In this document: positions 18,601 to 27,285 of the stretch, one piece after another
How the letters are laid out: each line of letters starts with the position of its first letter
Numbering within the stretch: position 1 is the first letter of the stretch
Source of the DNA: JACDAE01 sp963717195
GTDB lineage: Bacteria; Chloroflexota; Ktedonobacteria; Ktedonobacterales; Ktedonobacteraceae
Assembly: GCA_963717195.1 (NCBI GenBank)
Contig: CAVQVR010000009.1
Span: forward strand, 186,001-250,000
DNA: 64,000 nt
Direction: 5' to 3'
The notes under the pieces: model-generated
What the model was told of the DNA's origin: nothing
What the model saw: the letters and a program-made list of their open reading frames with translations, nothing else
The model's database searches: none
Program-made: the position numbers and the translations under genes

Positions 18601-19523
18601 AGGCTTCTATCTATGTCTACGTCATGACACTGATAAAGACTGTCGGACTGGAGCTCTTTATACTGGCGGCTCTTGCCATGCTTATCTTTCTCGTAAAGAT
18701 GAGAATTTCCCCGGTGTCACTAGTTGTTCTGGCACTGATGGCACCTCTCGTTTTTTATGTGTATTCACTCTATAGTGGGCAGGCTGCACTCTTTTTACCA
18801 GGTGCAGTTCCGGCTCATTCGTCTATTCAGTTGTTTAATGTGCGTTATGGAGTAGAAGTCGTCGCGCCAGCAGCGATCCTTCTGGCATTTCTGGCCCATC
18901 TTTTCTCTGGTGTTAAGCTAAAGTTCAGCCTCTTATTGCAGGGAATACTGGTTGCTATCATACTGATACAGTCGGTGCAGGTGGCGACAACTGGGATCAT
19001 TACGCTGCAAGATGGTCAATATGGTACCAGTTGCTATCCTACCCAGTTGGTCGACTTATTCCTCACCCAACACTATGATAATGGACGGGTCTTGATAGAT
19101 ACCTATACCTCAGAGGATGATGCATTGGAGCCAGATGCTGGCATCCTCGGCAGGAATATTATCTACGAAGGATCGGCGCAACTCTGGGCACAGGCGTTAA
19201 AAAATCCGGCTGCTTTTGTTGATTGGATTATTGTGAACCCCAAAAATCCAGATGACCTGGTCACGCAGCAGATCAAACAAAATCCTGCGCTTCTCTCACC
19301 TTTCAGACGTCTCTTGCAGGAGCAAAATGGTCTCAGCCTTTACTATAAAAATGGGGCAGCGCCATTGCCCACACGTCCCCTCCCAGCCTATCTGGCCACT
19401 GAACATAGTCTCTGCGGCCATGCTCCTGCAACTGCTGTCAGGGGAGGTGATAGTCGGTTGCCACAGTCTGCTATCAATAGAGACCTCCTTGTTCCTATGC
19501 AGAAGACGGAAACGGAGCGGTAA
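15648..19523 (+). CDS. Multidomain glycosyltransferase: rest of GT2, second GT2, and GT-C membrane transferase
   Basis: This 1291-residue frame begins with the end of the preceding GT2 (SGLKVFRRIVYDELK), then has a membrane hairpin (about residues 170-225) and a second, processive-type GT2 domain: LYREADIVPQF, YDAEDCPDP, TEDCDLGLRL and QRSRWIKGY, followed by membrane helices. A Thr/Pro-rich linker holds a short duplicated segment (EKTQHGL...). From about residue 730 there are some ten membrane helices with the loop LLYGDSYAHILIARHVFD, as in GT-C (PMT/ArnT-like) transferases using polyprenyl-phosphate sugars. Restored to frame it would be a roughly 1,470-residue protein combining donor synthesis, polymer synthesis and transfer. 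It overlaps the next gene (TAATG). Confidence 0.88.
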   Translation: MQSGLKVFRRIVYDELKVRSGKWSFDLYLVTQAIGNGYTIANIPIVFEQRVAGESKVMPLAVATELLMTALHLKLTTVIAHITGEAARTASKQRAVCEYVITADVPLAEQVKYYTQWLDVDTKGEHVVNSLQAIESYKEIALRGAQVNGKEITTFAPFRRKFSALHTFTLLQILFLSLMVPLLIVGLFFFPTQIITAAIALATIFYFSDLLLNFLIAARTLDVPTAEEIDDELVYALENANWPMYTVLCPLYREADIVPQFVKAIQSLDYPTDKLQILFLIEQDDVATKEAIQAMNLPGHFYIVTVPEGEPRTKPRACNYGLLHATGRYVVIYDAEDCPDPLQLKKAILTFANHTPDVACVQAKLNFYNTDQNILTRWFTAEYSLWFDLTLPGLQRAGFSLPLGGTSNHFRIELLRKLGAWDAFNVTEDCDLGLRLAHYKLRTLVLDSTTYEEANSQVKNWIRQRSRWIKGYMQTYLVYMRNPFRYLSPKHWKEFLSLQLVVGGKTAILFINPLMWLLLLIYILVRPFVAEIYHTLFPTPILYMGAACLFFGNFFYIYIHLFGCVKRNKYSLVKWTLFIPIYWMLTSVAGGMALFQLIFKPHYWEKTQHGLHLPQLTAPAGEEKTQHGLLAAPTGEEREVMALGKIVVTALPATVTTRAISPISSTTLQGKKRLQRVFLVPFVLPDSQQIVKAVAESMKTVFVTPLPVIQRKKDSQRRLFPEDAWLIATFVVACISSIAALVFFFSRHQTLLYGDSYAHILIARHVFDSATPGVAQLGAVWLPLPHLVMLPFVWNDALWRTGLAGSIPSMICYIVASTYIFLFARRMTQDSRASFVGTLLFIVNPNILYLQTTPLSELVLIATLTMTGYCFLAWVQEDRSSQLIKAAAAAFLATLARYDGWSLFFVLALVVIIAGCLKRQRWAHIEGNLLVFCSLGGLGVALWGLWNAIIFGGDPLYFQRGPFSAQAQQNDLLKHGLLFTDHNLQASIYVYVMTLIKTVGLELFILAALAMLIFLVKMRISPVSLVVLALMAPLVFYVYSLYSGQAALFLPGAVPAHSSIQLFNVRYGVEVVAPAAILLAFLAHLFSGVKLKFSLLLQGILVAIILIQSVQVATTGIITLQDGQYGTSCYPTQLVDLFLTQHYDNGRVLIDTYTSEDDALEPDAGILGRNIIYEGSAQLWAQALKNPAAFVDWIIVNPKNPDDLVTQQIKQNPALLSPFRRLLQEQNGLSLYYKNGAAPLPTRPLPAYLATEHSLCGHAPATAVRGGDSRLPQSAINRDLLVPMQKTETER

Positions 19524-20143
19524 TGAAGATCTTGCTCTCTGTTCTACCTGTGTGGTTGCAGGCTCGGGTACGTGAGATCGTGCTCTTCGTTCTCGTTGGC
19601 CTTTTGAATACGGCTATCGATTTCGCTATACTCAACCTGCTTATTCTTCTGACACACCATAATAGTGGTATGTGGCTTATCGGCTTTACTTGCGCCGGAT
19701 TTCTTGCCGCTGTCATTAACAGTTATGTACTCAATGGACGCCTGACCTTTCGAGGTCAGACGTCCGACTCCTCACATCATTTCCTGCGCTTTGTCGCTGT
19801 AAATGCTGGTGGCCTGGTCATAAATAGCACCATCGTATGGTCTCTTGTGCAGATTTCAGGCCACAGATTTCCTGTGGTGGTCATAATTAATGTTGGTAAA
19901 GCCCTGGCTGTCTTCTGCTCACTTACGTGGAATTATATAGCCACGAAGCGCTGGGTCTTCAATGCGTCATCCGTCCATCCAGCTTTTACCGCTTCTCCTG
20001 CTCCCACAGTGCTGGTGTTTCCATTGAAGAAAGAGAAGAGTAGGAAAAATCAGCTCCACCATCATAACCGTAAATCAGTTCTTAAACGCGTGATACTCCT
20101 CCCTATACAGAGTGATAGTGAAATAGAAAAGCAGTTACTATGA
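19523..20143 (+). CDS. GtrA-family membrane protein
   Basis: This 206-residue protein has four membrane helices in the GtrA pattern: REIVLFVLVGLLNTAIDFAI, a helix with VINSYVLNGRLTFRG, AVNAGGLVINSTIVW, and the terminal WNYIATKRWVF. GtrA proteins are thought to flip or help flip polyprenyl-linked sugars across the membrane. The start overlaps the stop of the glycosyltransferase (TAATG), so they are translationally coupled, which fits a shared path with the donor synthase and GT-C domain. The C-terminal 50 residues are basic and cytoplasmic. Confidence 0.88.
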   Translation: MKILLSVLPVWLQARVREIVLFVLVGLLNTAIDFAILNLLILLTHHNSGMWLIGFTCAGFLAAVINSYVLNGRLTFRGQTSDSSHHFLRFVAVNAGGLVINSTIVWSLVQISGHRFPVVVIINVGKALAVFCSLTWNYIATKRWVFNASSVHPAFTASPAPTVLVFPLKKEKSRKNQLHHHNRKSVLKRVILLPIQSDSEIEKQLL

Positions 20144-21198
20144 AATGTAGGAAAGGTTCGATAGTATTACTGTTTGTGCTGTCATTTACTTTATATAAAT
20201 TTTTTTATATGCAGAAAAATGCAACTCTGCCTTCGATGCCTTTTATCGCTTCAATAGATACGATGAAGCTCAGCCGCGATACAGCTAGCCAACCATTGTC
20301 TGTGCAAGAAATTAGCAGTGTTGTCAAAGCATCAGCCAGCCTGAATACCAATTATATTACCGTTGATACGCAATGGGACTATCCCGACTATATGGCTGAA
20401 TGGATTAAAGCTATTCGCTCAATAAATCGCCATATATGGTTTCGCATTTATCCCATACAATGGGAAGATGACAGTGAGGAAGCCAACATTATGACACCGG
20501 CGCAGTATCTTCTATCTGAGAAAAACTTTCTCCTGGAGCATCCCTCATTTTTTCAGACTGGTGATATTCTCGATCCATGTGCTGAACCAGAACACGGATT
20601 GTACTGGGATGCAACCTATGGGACGAACTGGACCAGCAATGCTCCTAATGCTGCCACGAAGGCATATAATGCCTTTTTACGGCAAACAACGGACGTGGCT
20701 AATGCTGCTTTATCCCAATATGGCAGAGTTGGAGTCATTACCACCATACGCTCCATTGGCTCTTATATGGCTACACATCCAGCGATCCTAGAGAAGGCTA
20801 CCGTGGAGAAGTTTGGCTCTATTACTGTCGATAGTTATCCTGATCAGGATACGGTGATTCCCGCAGTGGCGGCATGGGCACGGGTGACAGAGTTGAATAC
20901 CATAGAAGCGCTCTGGCATGTTCCAATTGTTATTGGAGAGATGGGCTATAGTAATCAGATTCCAGTAGACGATACCGTGCAGCAGGTTGTACTAAAAGAG
21001 GAATTCTCCCAACTGCAATCCCTTCCTTACCTGGTAGGGGTTAATTACTGGGTTGGTGCTGGTTCGCATACTGCCGGAGGCTATACCTATCTCCTCACAA
21101 AAAAGGGTAATAGCTGGATATTGCGACCAGCAGCTTACGGTCTGGCAGCATTTGATCTCATCATGCTAACAAAGAAAGGACAGGCTATGGTGTATTAA
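20140..21198 (+). CDS. Secreted glycoside hydrolase-like TIM-barrel protein
   Basis: This 352-residue protein begins with a signal-anchor (IVLLFVLSFTLYKFFYMQ) and continues as a beta/alpha barrel. DPCAEPEHG has the position of a clan GH-A acid/base glutamate and PIVIGEMGYS that of the nucleophile glutamate; both are intact. The exact GH family is not recognised. It overlaps gtrA by ATGA and belongs to the glycan locus, so trimming or editing of the exported polysaccharide is the likely role. Substrate is unknown. Confidence 0.7.
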   Translation: MKCRKGSIVLLFVLSFTLYKFFYMQKNATLPSMPFIASIDTMKLSRDTASQPLSVQEISSVVKASASLNTNYITVDTQWDYPDYMAEWIKAIRSINRHIWFRIYPIQWEDDSEEANIMTPAQYLLSEKNFLLEHPSFFQTGDILDPCAEPEHGLYWDATYGTNWTSNAPNAATKAYNAFLRQTTDVANAALSQYGRVGVITTIRSIGSYMATHPAILEKATVEKFGSITVDSYPDQDTVIPAVAAWARVTELNTIEALWHVPIVIGEMGYSNQIPVDDTVQQVVLKEEFSQLQSLPYLVGVNYWVGAGSHTAGGYTYLLTKKGNSWILRPAAYGLAAFDLIMLTKKGQAMVY

Positions 21199-21456
21199 CG
21201 AATGTTTGCACTTCGTTCACGATATTGCTGGAAAACAGCAGGGGTTCCAGAACTCCGATCGTATTCATCTTAATCATCCCCTGAGTCATATACCGTTCAG
21301 ACTTCAGGATGAGCCAGAAATACATCTTCAGACCGATGCATTTCTCTGATCTTACAGGTATTCTTCCAAAAAGAGGAACTTTCTTCAAAAGAAGATCAAA
21401 AGAAGACGAGTTGGCGTAGGAGTCAAAATCCTGGATAGTTGCGGAGAAAGATTGCT

Positions 21457-23109
21457 ATGAAGCCACCAGATCGACAATTTACGAAATTGTCTGACTTAGT
21501 AAGATCTTTGCCTGATAACGCACAATTGCCTGTGACACCTCCTCCTGTTGATATCACGCAACTGACCACAGTACATACCTATCCTGATGCCATACAGTTG
21601 CCTATGGTACCAGTTTCTCCGGATGTCACTCAACTGAATACAGTGCATACTTATCCTGATATCACACAGTTGTCTACAGCACCAGTTTCTCACGATATAG
21701 TATCATCAATCAGGCAGGATGTATCTCCAAACTATGCTCAGTTGCCTGCTAATCAGGTTAATCAGTCACGTCTTTTCTTTTACTCAAAGATAGTACTATT
21801 GTTTTCGTCCAGTCTCGTTATTCCTTTTTTGTTGTACGTTCTCTTTGATGACTATGGGGTTAAGATTACACCGATCTTATGCTACATCGTTGCTATTGCG
21901 ATGATAGTGAATGCCTATAGCGTTGGCGTACAGACGCTTGTGGGACTTCGTATTGAGAACTTACCAGTACGGCTTGCAACGCTTTACCCACCTGCCAGTG
22001 CTATCATTGCTGCTTACCTTCCTAATGAGGCAGGCATTATCGTAGAAACGGTCAAGTCGGTATTACGCGTTGACTATCCAGGACCTTTTCAAGTCATCCT
22101 GGCTTATAATACGCCTTACACACTACCTGTTGAAAGCGCCTTAAAGAAAATTGCGGCACGTGATCGGCGCCTGGTCTTACTTCGTATTGAGAACAGTATT
22201 TCTAAGGCGGAGAACATTAATTGTGCAATACGTGAGGTAACTGGTACGTTCGTCGGCATTTTTGACGCTGACTACCATCCTGCTCTCGATTCATTTAAAC
22301 GAGCATGGCAGTGGCTCGCACATGATTATCATGTTGTCCAGGGTCGCTGCATGGTTCGCAATGGAGACCGTTCCCAGATAGCACGTCTGGTCGCTGTGGA
22401 GTTTGAGGTGTTATACGCCCTTGAGTATCCTGGCCACACCAGAATGCACGATTTTGGCATTTTCGCTGGTGCTAACGGTTATTGGCGAACTGATCTGCTT
22501 CGTAAGCTAGACATGAATAGCTTTATGGTTGCTGAGAATATCGATGCTTCTATGAGAGCTCTACAGCAAGGGTATAAGATTATGTATGATCCTTTGCTTA
22601 TCTCCAGCGAACTTGCACCAGAAACGCTTAGTGCCCTCTGGAATCAGCGCATGCGCCAGGCTCAGGGCTGGTTTCAGGTATCACTCGAACATTTCTGGAT
22701 GAATCTGTTTTCTCCCCGACTCTCATTCCGCCAAAAACTTGGAAGCTTCCATCTCCTGCTGTGGCGTGGTATCTATGCCTGGCTCTCTGTCCAGATTTTT
22801 CCTATTCTAGCATTTCAAGTATTGCGTGGGGAATGGTCACAGTTTGCACCTTTGTTCATCCTGAGCATCGCTTTCACTATTGGTATCCACCTGTTACAGG
22901 TGGTGCTTGCTTATAGGGTAGCCGTGCCGGAGATACGCAGGCACGGCGGATGGTTTGTTTACTCTACTGTATTCTCCCTTTTGTTCTTCAAGGGAATTAA
23001 AAATCATATTGCACGCATCGCCCAACTGAAAGAGCTTTCTGGCGAGTGTGATTGGAGCGTTACTCCTCGCTCTGCCTTTCAAGTCAGCGCTGAAAATGAT
23101 GGACTATGA
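21457..23109 (+). CDS. Membrane GT2 glycosyltransferase with repetitive N-terminal region
   Basis: This is a cellulose-synthase-like family 2 transferase. The catalytic domain has FDADYHP, AENIDAS and QRMRQAQGW, with two membrane helices before it (about residues 100-155) and more at the C-terminus. I place the start at the ATG at 21457, preceded by GGAGAAAG; a TTG at 21439 is an in-frame alternative. Residues 20-85 are a degenerate repeat in which THTYPD-like units (TVHTYPDAIQLPM, TVHTYPDITQLST) recur. It precedes the acyltransferase with a 4-base overlap. The likely role is synthesis of an exported polysaccharide. Confidence 0.88.
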   Translation: MKPPDRQFTKLSDLVRSLPDNAQLPVTPPPVDITQLTTVHTYPDAIQLPMVPVSPDVTQLNTVHTYPDITQLSTAPVSHDIVSSIRQDVSPNYAQLPANQVNQSRLFFYSKIVLLFSSSLVIPFLLYVLFDDYGVKITPILCYIVAIAMIVNAYSVGVQTLVGLRIENLPVRLATLYPPASAIIAAYLPNEAGIIVETVKSVLRVDYPGPFQVILAYNTPYTLPVESALKKIAARDRRLVLLRIENSISKAENINCAIREVTGTFVGIFDADYHPALDSFKRAWQWLAHDYHVVQGRCMVRNGDRSQIARLVAVEFEVLYALEYPGHTRMHDFGIFAGANGYWRTDLLRKLDMNSFMVAENIDASMRALQQGYKIMYDPLLISSELAPETLSALWNQRMRQAQGWFQVSLEHFWMNLFSPRLSFRQKLGSFHLLLWRGIYAWLSVQIFPILAFQVLRGEWSQFAPLFILSIAFTIGIHLLQVVLAYRVAVPEIRRHGGWFVYSTVFSLLFFKGIKNHIARIAQLKELSGECDWSVTPRSAFQVSAENDGL

Positions 23110-24353
23110 AGCAAAATAGTTATCTATTTCCAATGTCTGCCGCTCCAGAAATACCTTTTCATAATTACCTGATTGAGAAACCTGCAAGGGACTATTATAG
23201 GGCGCTGGATGCCTTTCGTGGAATGGCTGCACTGGTCATTCTCCTCTATCACTCCTATCAACATATAGGGCCTGCGCAGGCAAGCCTCTTTAAGGGAAGC
23301 TGGTTGCAGGTGCTATTGCCCAATCTAAATAATATTGTCTGCATGTTTTTTGTCCTCTCCGGATTTATAAACTTTCTCCCTTTTGCGCAAACTGCATTGC
23401 GTCAGCAAGGTTCTTTTAGGGCACGGAACTTCCTGATCCGGCGTGCAATACGTATTGTCCCGCTGTACAGTATCATGGTGTTATTGTCTGTCTGGATTTT
23501 GTCTTACTCTGGAAAACTAGATCCGTGGCCTGGCTCGTTCAAATCTCTTCTCTCCATGCTCAAGCTTGATAGCTCCCACCCTCTCAGAACTATTGGGTCT
23601 GTGTGGTCAAGTTTGCAGGCACTTGCTGGCTCCCACCTTTTTTGGATTATTGGCCCTGCATGCCTGCTTTTCGTTGAGTTCTGCTTTTACCTTATGATTG
23701 TTTTCCTGGGACCGCTCACCTATCATCTGTGTCATCATCTGTACCGGATAAAAAGCAGAATAATAACTCTATGTATTGCCCCTATCCTGCTTTTTATGAT
23801 CAGTATGGCCTGTATGATATGGATCACCTTTGATGTTCATAATTATGCAGTCTTCTTCCTTTTCCTTAATAGCCTTACTAATTTCTCTTTGGGAATGTTT
23901 TTTGCTGTAATTGTTGCGGCCTTTGATAGGCCCTTATCAGCACGTAGATACCTGGCTCTGCCTCTACGCATCGTTGCATTTGCCTTGCTAGGAGTTGCTT
24001 TCTACTTTTGTCTGCCACACGACTTAAACAACCCACCCTATATTGTTGACCAATTTTTGTGGGAATTGGCAATGTTGCTATTAATCGCTTCCACGGTAAT
24101 AAGCAAGCAGCAATCGTTCTGGAGGCGCTGCTTAGGGACCGGTCCATTACAACATCTTGGAAAGATATCGTACGGCCTTTTCCTCTGGAATGGACCTCTG
24201 CTGCTTGGATTAAGTGGCTATCTCATCTTTACATCCGATCTCTCTTTCCTGCTCAGTACGTTCACACTCATTATTCTGGCAATCTGTCTGTCATCAGTGA
24301 CGTACTGGCTGGTAGAGTGGCCTCTCAGCTACTTGCGTTACCTGTTTGTTTGA
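23106..24353 (+). CDS. Acyltransferase 3 family (OafA/YrhL-like) membrane protein
   Basis: This 415-residue protein has about ten membrane helices and the acyltransferase-3 signature ALDAFRGMAALVILLYHSY near its start, with the conserved His in the first helix, and a C-terminal WLVEWPLSYLR. Such enzymes move acyl groups, often acetyl, onto sugars at the membrane. Its start overlaps the upstream glycosyltransferase by ATGA, so O-acylation of the same polysaccharide is the natural inference. It closes the glycan locus. Confidence 0.9.
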   Translation: MKQNSYLFPMSAAPEIPFHNYLIEKPARDYYRALDAFRGMAALVILLYHSYQHIGPAQASLFKGSWLQVLLPNLNNIVCMFFVLSGFINFLPFAQTALRQQGSFRARNFLIRRAIRIVPLYSIMVLLSVWILSYSGKLDPWPGSFKSLLSMLKLDSSHPLRTIGSVWSSLQALAGSHLFWIIGPACLLFVEFCFYLMIVFLGPLTYHLCHHLYRIKSRIITLCIAPILLFMISMACMIWITFDVHNYAVFFLFLNSLTNFSLGMFFAVIVAAFDRPLSARRYLALPLRIVAFALLGVAFYFCLPHDLNNPPYIVDQFLWELAMLLLIASTVISKQQSFWRRCLGTGPLQHLGKISYGLFLWNGPLLLGLSGYLIFTSDLSFLLSTFTLIILAICLSSVTYWLVEWPLSYLRYLFV

Positions 24354-24558
24354 CCCGCTTCCCATGCCTAAAAAGGCAGTGATTTTACGAGGCATCATGA
24401 TTGTATGGCACTGGACTCCATGTGTGTGATACACTTTGTTTGTACACTTCTTTGATGCCTTTAGACGTACCAGACACTGCCACTGGACGGTACAAGGACA
24501 ACACCTTGAGAAGGTTTTCCACGTTTTTCAGTCCTTATAATGGGAGTAATGCTTTTCA

Positions 24559-26889
24559 ATGACACAAACAATTGATCCTCAGGCCCAACCTGTGGTGGGT
24601 CAGCCGACACGTCGGAAGGATGCACCCGATAAATTGATGGGACGTGCTCGTTTCGTGGCCGACCTATCCTTTCCAGGATTGCTCCATGCTCGTCTTGTGC
24701 TCAGTCCCTATGGACATGCGCGTATTCTTGCCATTGATACTTCGCTGGCAGAGGCTGTTCCAGGAGTCGTCGCTGTCTTTACAGCACAGACACTTCCTCT
24801 TGCGCATGCAAAGAGCGGCTCGCGTTCACAGGCTCCGCTTGCGCAGAAAGAAGTTTACTGGTGTGGCCATCCTGTCGCTGTAGTGGTGGCTGAAAGCGAA
24901 GAAGCAGCTCAGGATGGAGTCTTTGCGGTCGAGGTCGATTATGAGCCATTGCCTGTTGTGATTGACTCGGCAACTGCTCTTAAGCCCGACTCACCGCTGG
25001 CTCGTTCGCGTAGTGAGGACGAAGTATCCGAAATTGCTGGTGGAGGGGCACACGCGGCAGTCTCTGAAGAAAGTGTGGAAGAGGAACCAGTAGAAGATCT
25101 TTCGCAGAATGTGAGCGATAAAGCGCATATCCACTTCGGTGATATCGAGGCTGGCTTCCGCGAGGCAGAAGTGATCATTGAATGCACTTATGGTACGCGT
25201 CCCGTTCACCAATCTTATCTGGAAACCCAATCTATTACCGTCGTGCCCAGCCCATCCGGTCACCATTTAACGGTCTGGCCCAGTACGCAGACATTATTTG
25301 GCGTACGTTCAGATATTGCACGCGCGGTCAATCTGCCTGAACGCCAGATACGCGTGGAGTCGGTTCCCATTGGAGGAGCTTTTGGAGGCAAGTTTGGCCT
25401 GCACGAGCCGTTGGCGGCAGCCCTTGCCTTGCAGGTGCGTCGCCCTGTACGCCTGGTCTATACGCGTCAGGAAGATTTGTTGGCAGGCAACCCCGCTCCA
25501 CAGACCGTTGTCACAGTAAAACTGGGGGCGAAACGTGACGGTACGCTGGTCGCTTTACAGGCGCGAGGCATCTTTGATGCGGGCGCCTATCCTGGAGCGG
25601 CAGCTGGTCTGGGGTGCTATATCCTCATCTCGACCTATCGCTGTCCCAATGTGGATGTCCGTGGCTACGAGGTGCTAACGAATAAAGTGGGTGTCGGTGC
25701 CTATCGTGCGCCTGATGCTCCACAGATGACCTTCGCCCTGGAAGCAGCCGTGGACGAGCTTTGTCAGCAGATGGGCATGGATGCGCTTGCGTTTCGTCTC
25801 AAGAATGCTCATAGAGAGGGCGATCCCACTGATGATCGTGGTGGGAAATTGCCACATATCGGCTTGCTAGAGTGCCTGGAGCAGGTACAGCACCATCCTT
25901 TCTGGACAGACCGCGCAGCTTATAAAGAGGCTCCGGAAGAACTTAAAGGTTGGAAGGTTGGCATTGGCCTTTCTGTCGGTGGATGGCCGGGTGGTACCGA
26001 GCCTGCTGCCGCCGCCTGTCGCCTGGAATCTGATGGTACAGTGACCGTCGTCGTTGGCACGGTTGACCTGACTGGTTCCGATACATCGCTGGCCCTGATT
26101 GCAGCTCAGACGATGGGTCTATCTGAGAACGTTGTCAATGTAGCACATGATAACACTGATACGATGCCTTATAGCGGTGGCACCGGCGGTAGCAAAACAA
26201 CGTACTCAATGGGTCCTGCAGTGATTGCTGCAGCACGAGACGCACGCAACCAGCTTCTTGCCATTGCAGGCGAATTGCTGGAAGCAGCCGTGGAGGACCT
26301 GGAAATTGAAAATGGCAAAGTGGTCGTCAAAGGCGTGCCGGGCAAGAGTATCGAACTGGCCCAGATTGCAGGCGCTACTATGCGTTTCGCTGGTCAGTAT
26401 GAGCCAATCTATGGCCGTGGCCGTGCCGCCGTCAGCAAAAATTCCCCCATGTTCTCGGCTCATCTGGCACGGGTCGCCGTCGATCCTGAAACAGGCGAAG
26501 TGCGCGTGCTCGATTATATAGCCGCGCAGGATGTCGGGCGTGCTATCAACCCGGCGGAAGTTGAGGGTCAGATTCACGGTGGTGTAACGCAGGGCATAGG
26601 CTGGGCACTTTTTGAGGGTCTTGAATACGACGAAAATGGTCAACTACTGACCTCAACGTTAATGGATTACGCACTTCCTCACAGCCAGGATGTTCCAAAC
26701 ATCACGTCTATTCTGGTCGAGATCCCCTCGACTCTTGGCCCCTTTGGTGCTAAAGGTGTTGGTGAACCACCTGTTGTTCCGGTGGCAGGTGCTATCGCCA
26801 ATGCAATTTACGATGCCGTTGGTGCCCGCGTGACTCAGTTGCCGATGACGCCTGAGCGTGTGTTCAACGCTATGAACTATCATGCGTAG
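24559..26889 (+). CDS. Xanthine dehydrogenase/CO-dehydrogenase-like molybdopterin subunit
   Basis: This 776-residue protein is the large, molybdenum-cofactor-binding subunit of the xanthine oxidase family. It starts with the a/b hammerhead domain (RRKDAPDKLMGRARFVADL), has the cofactor-binding loops GGAFGGKFG and GVGAYRAPDAPQ, and ends with GVGEPPVVP, which holds the catalytic glutamate. Unusual are the absence of adjacent FAD and iron-sulfur subunit genes, and an acidic insertion around residues 155-190. It may recruit small subunits encoded elsewhere. The substrate is undetermined: the CO-dehydrogenase active-site motif is not seen. Confidence 0.88.
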   Translation: MTQTIDPQAQPVVGQPTRRKDAPDKLMGRARFVADLSFPGLLHARLVLSPYGHARILAIDTSLAEAVPGVVAVFTAQTLPLAHAKSGSRSQAPLAQKEVYWCGHPVAVVVAESEEAAQDGVFAVEVDYEPLPVVIDSATALKPDSPLARSRSEDEVSEIAGGGAHAAVSEESVEEEPVEDLSQNVSDKAHIHFGDIEAGFREAEVIIECTYGTRPVHQSYLETQSITVVPSPSGHHLTVWPSTQTLFGVRSDIARAVNLPERQIRVESVPIGGAFGGKFGLHEPLAAALALQVRRPVRLVYTRQEDLLAGNPAPQTVVTVKLGAKRDGTLVALQARGIFDAGAYPGAAAGLGCYILISTYRCPNVDVRGYEVLTNKVGVGAYRAPDAPQMTFALEAAVDELCQQMGMDALAFRLKNAHREGDPTDDRGGKLPHIGLLECLEQVQHHPFWTDRAAYKEAPEELKGWKVGIGLSVGGWPGGTEPAAAACRLESDGTVTVVVGTVDLTGSDTSLALIAAQTMGLSENVVNVAHDNTDTMPYSGGTGGSKTTYSMGPAVIAAARDARNQLLAIAGELLEAAVEDLEIENGKVVVKGVPGKSIELAQIAGATMRFAGQYEPIYGRGRAAVSKNSPMFSAHLARVAVDPETGEVRVLDYIAAQDVGRAINPAEVEGQIHGGVTQGIGWALFEGLEYDENGQLLTSTLMDYALPHSQDVPNITSILVEIPSTLGPFGAKGVGEPPVVPVAGAIANAIYDAVGARVTQLPMTPERVFNAMNYHA

Positions 26890-26922
26890 GGATGTGCTCT
26901 CTCCCTGACAGTGTGGCCCACA

Positions 26923-27033
26923 GGCTTATTCGCTCCGCTCCTCGCGCCCCTACAATGGCATGCGCGAGATGCAAATCCGTCAAAAGGGATGTTGACCAAC
27001 TCGTAGGGGCGCGAGGAGCGGAGCGAATAAGCC
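26923..27033. repeat. Long inverted repeat with 31-bp perfect arms
   Basis: Arms 26923-26953 (starting GGCTTATTCGCTCC, ending GCGCCCCTAC) and 27003-27033 are perfect complements around a 49-base loop. The left arm is followed by AATGGC, the same edge as the hairpin at 13,924. It lies in the gap between the dehydrogenase and the beta-synthase. Confidence 0.75.
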
Positions 27034-27106
27034 CGTGCCGTGCCGTTCATCCCCCCAAAAGGCGAGAACGCATTTCCTCGGCATGCGTCTTATTCGAACG
27101 GTATTG

Positions 27107-27128
27107 GGGCACGCAAAGTGACGTGCCC
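27107..27128. repeat. Small hairpin beside the long inverted repeat
   Basis: GGGCACG and CGTGCCC face each other across eight bases, followed by TAC. It may be a degenerate member of the same repeat family or a local terminator. It lies upstream of the beta-synthase start. Confidence 0.4.
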
Positions 27129-27285
27129 TACCACGTTCTGTGCCTGCTTTATTCTTCATGGTTATATATGATAGGAAAACCATAACCACTAGTACTTGTT
27201 TTCCCTGGTGTGTTATACTGTTGACGATGCAGTGTCATCAACCATGACTATTCATATGTATCCATATTATTGTCGAGGGAAATCA

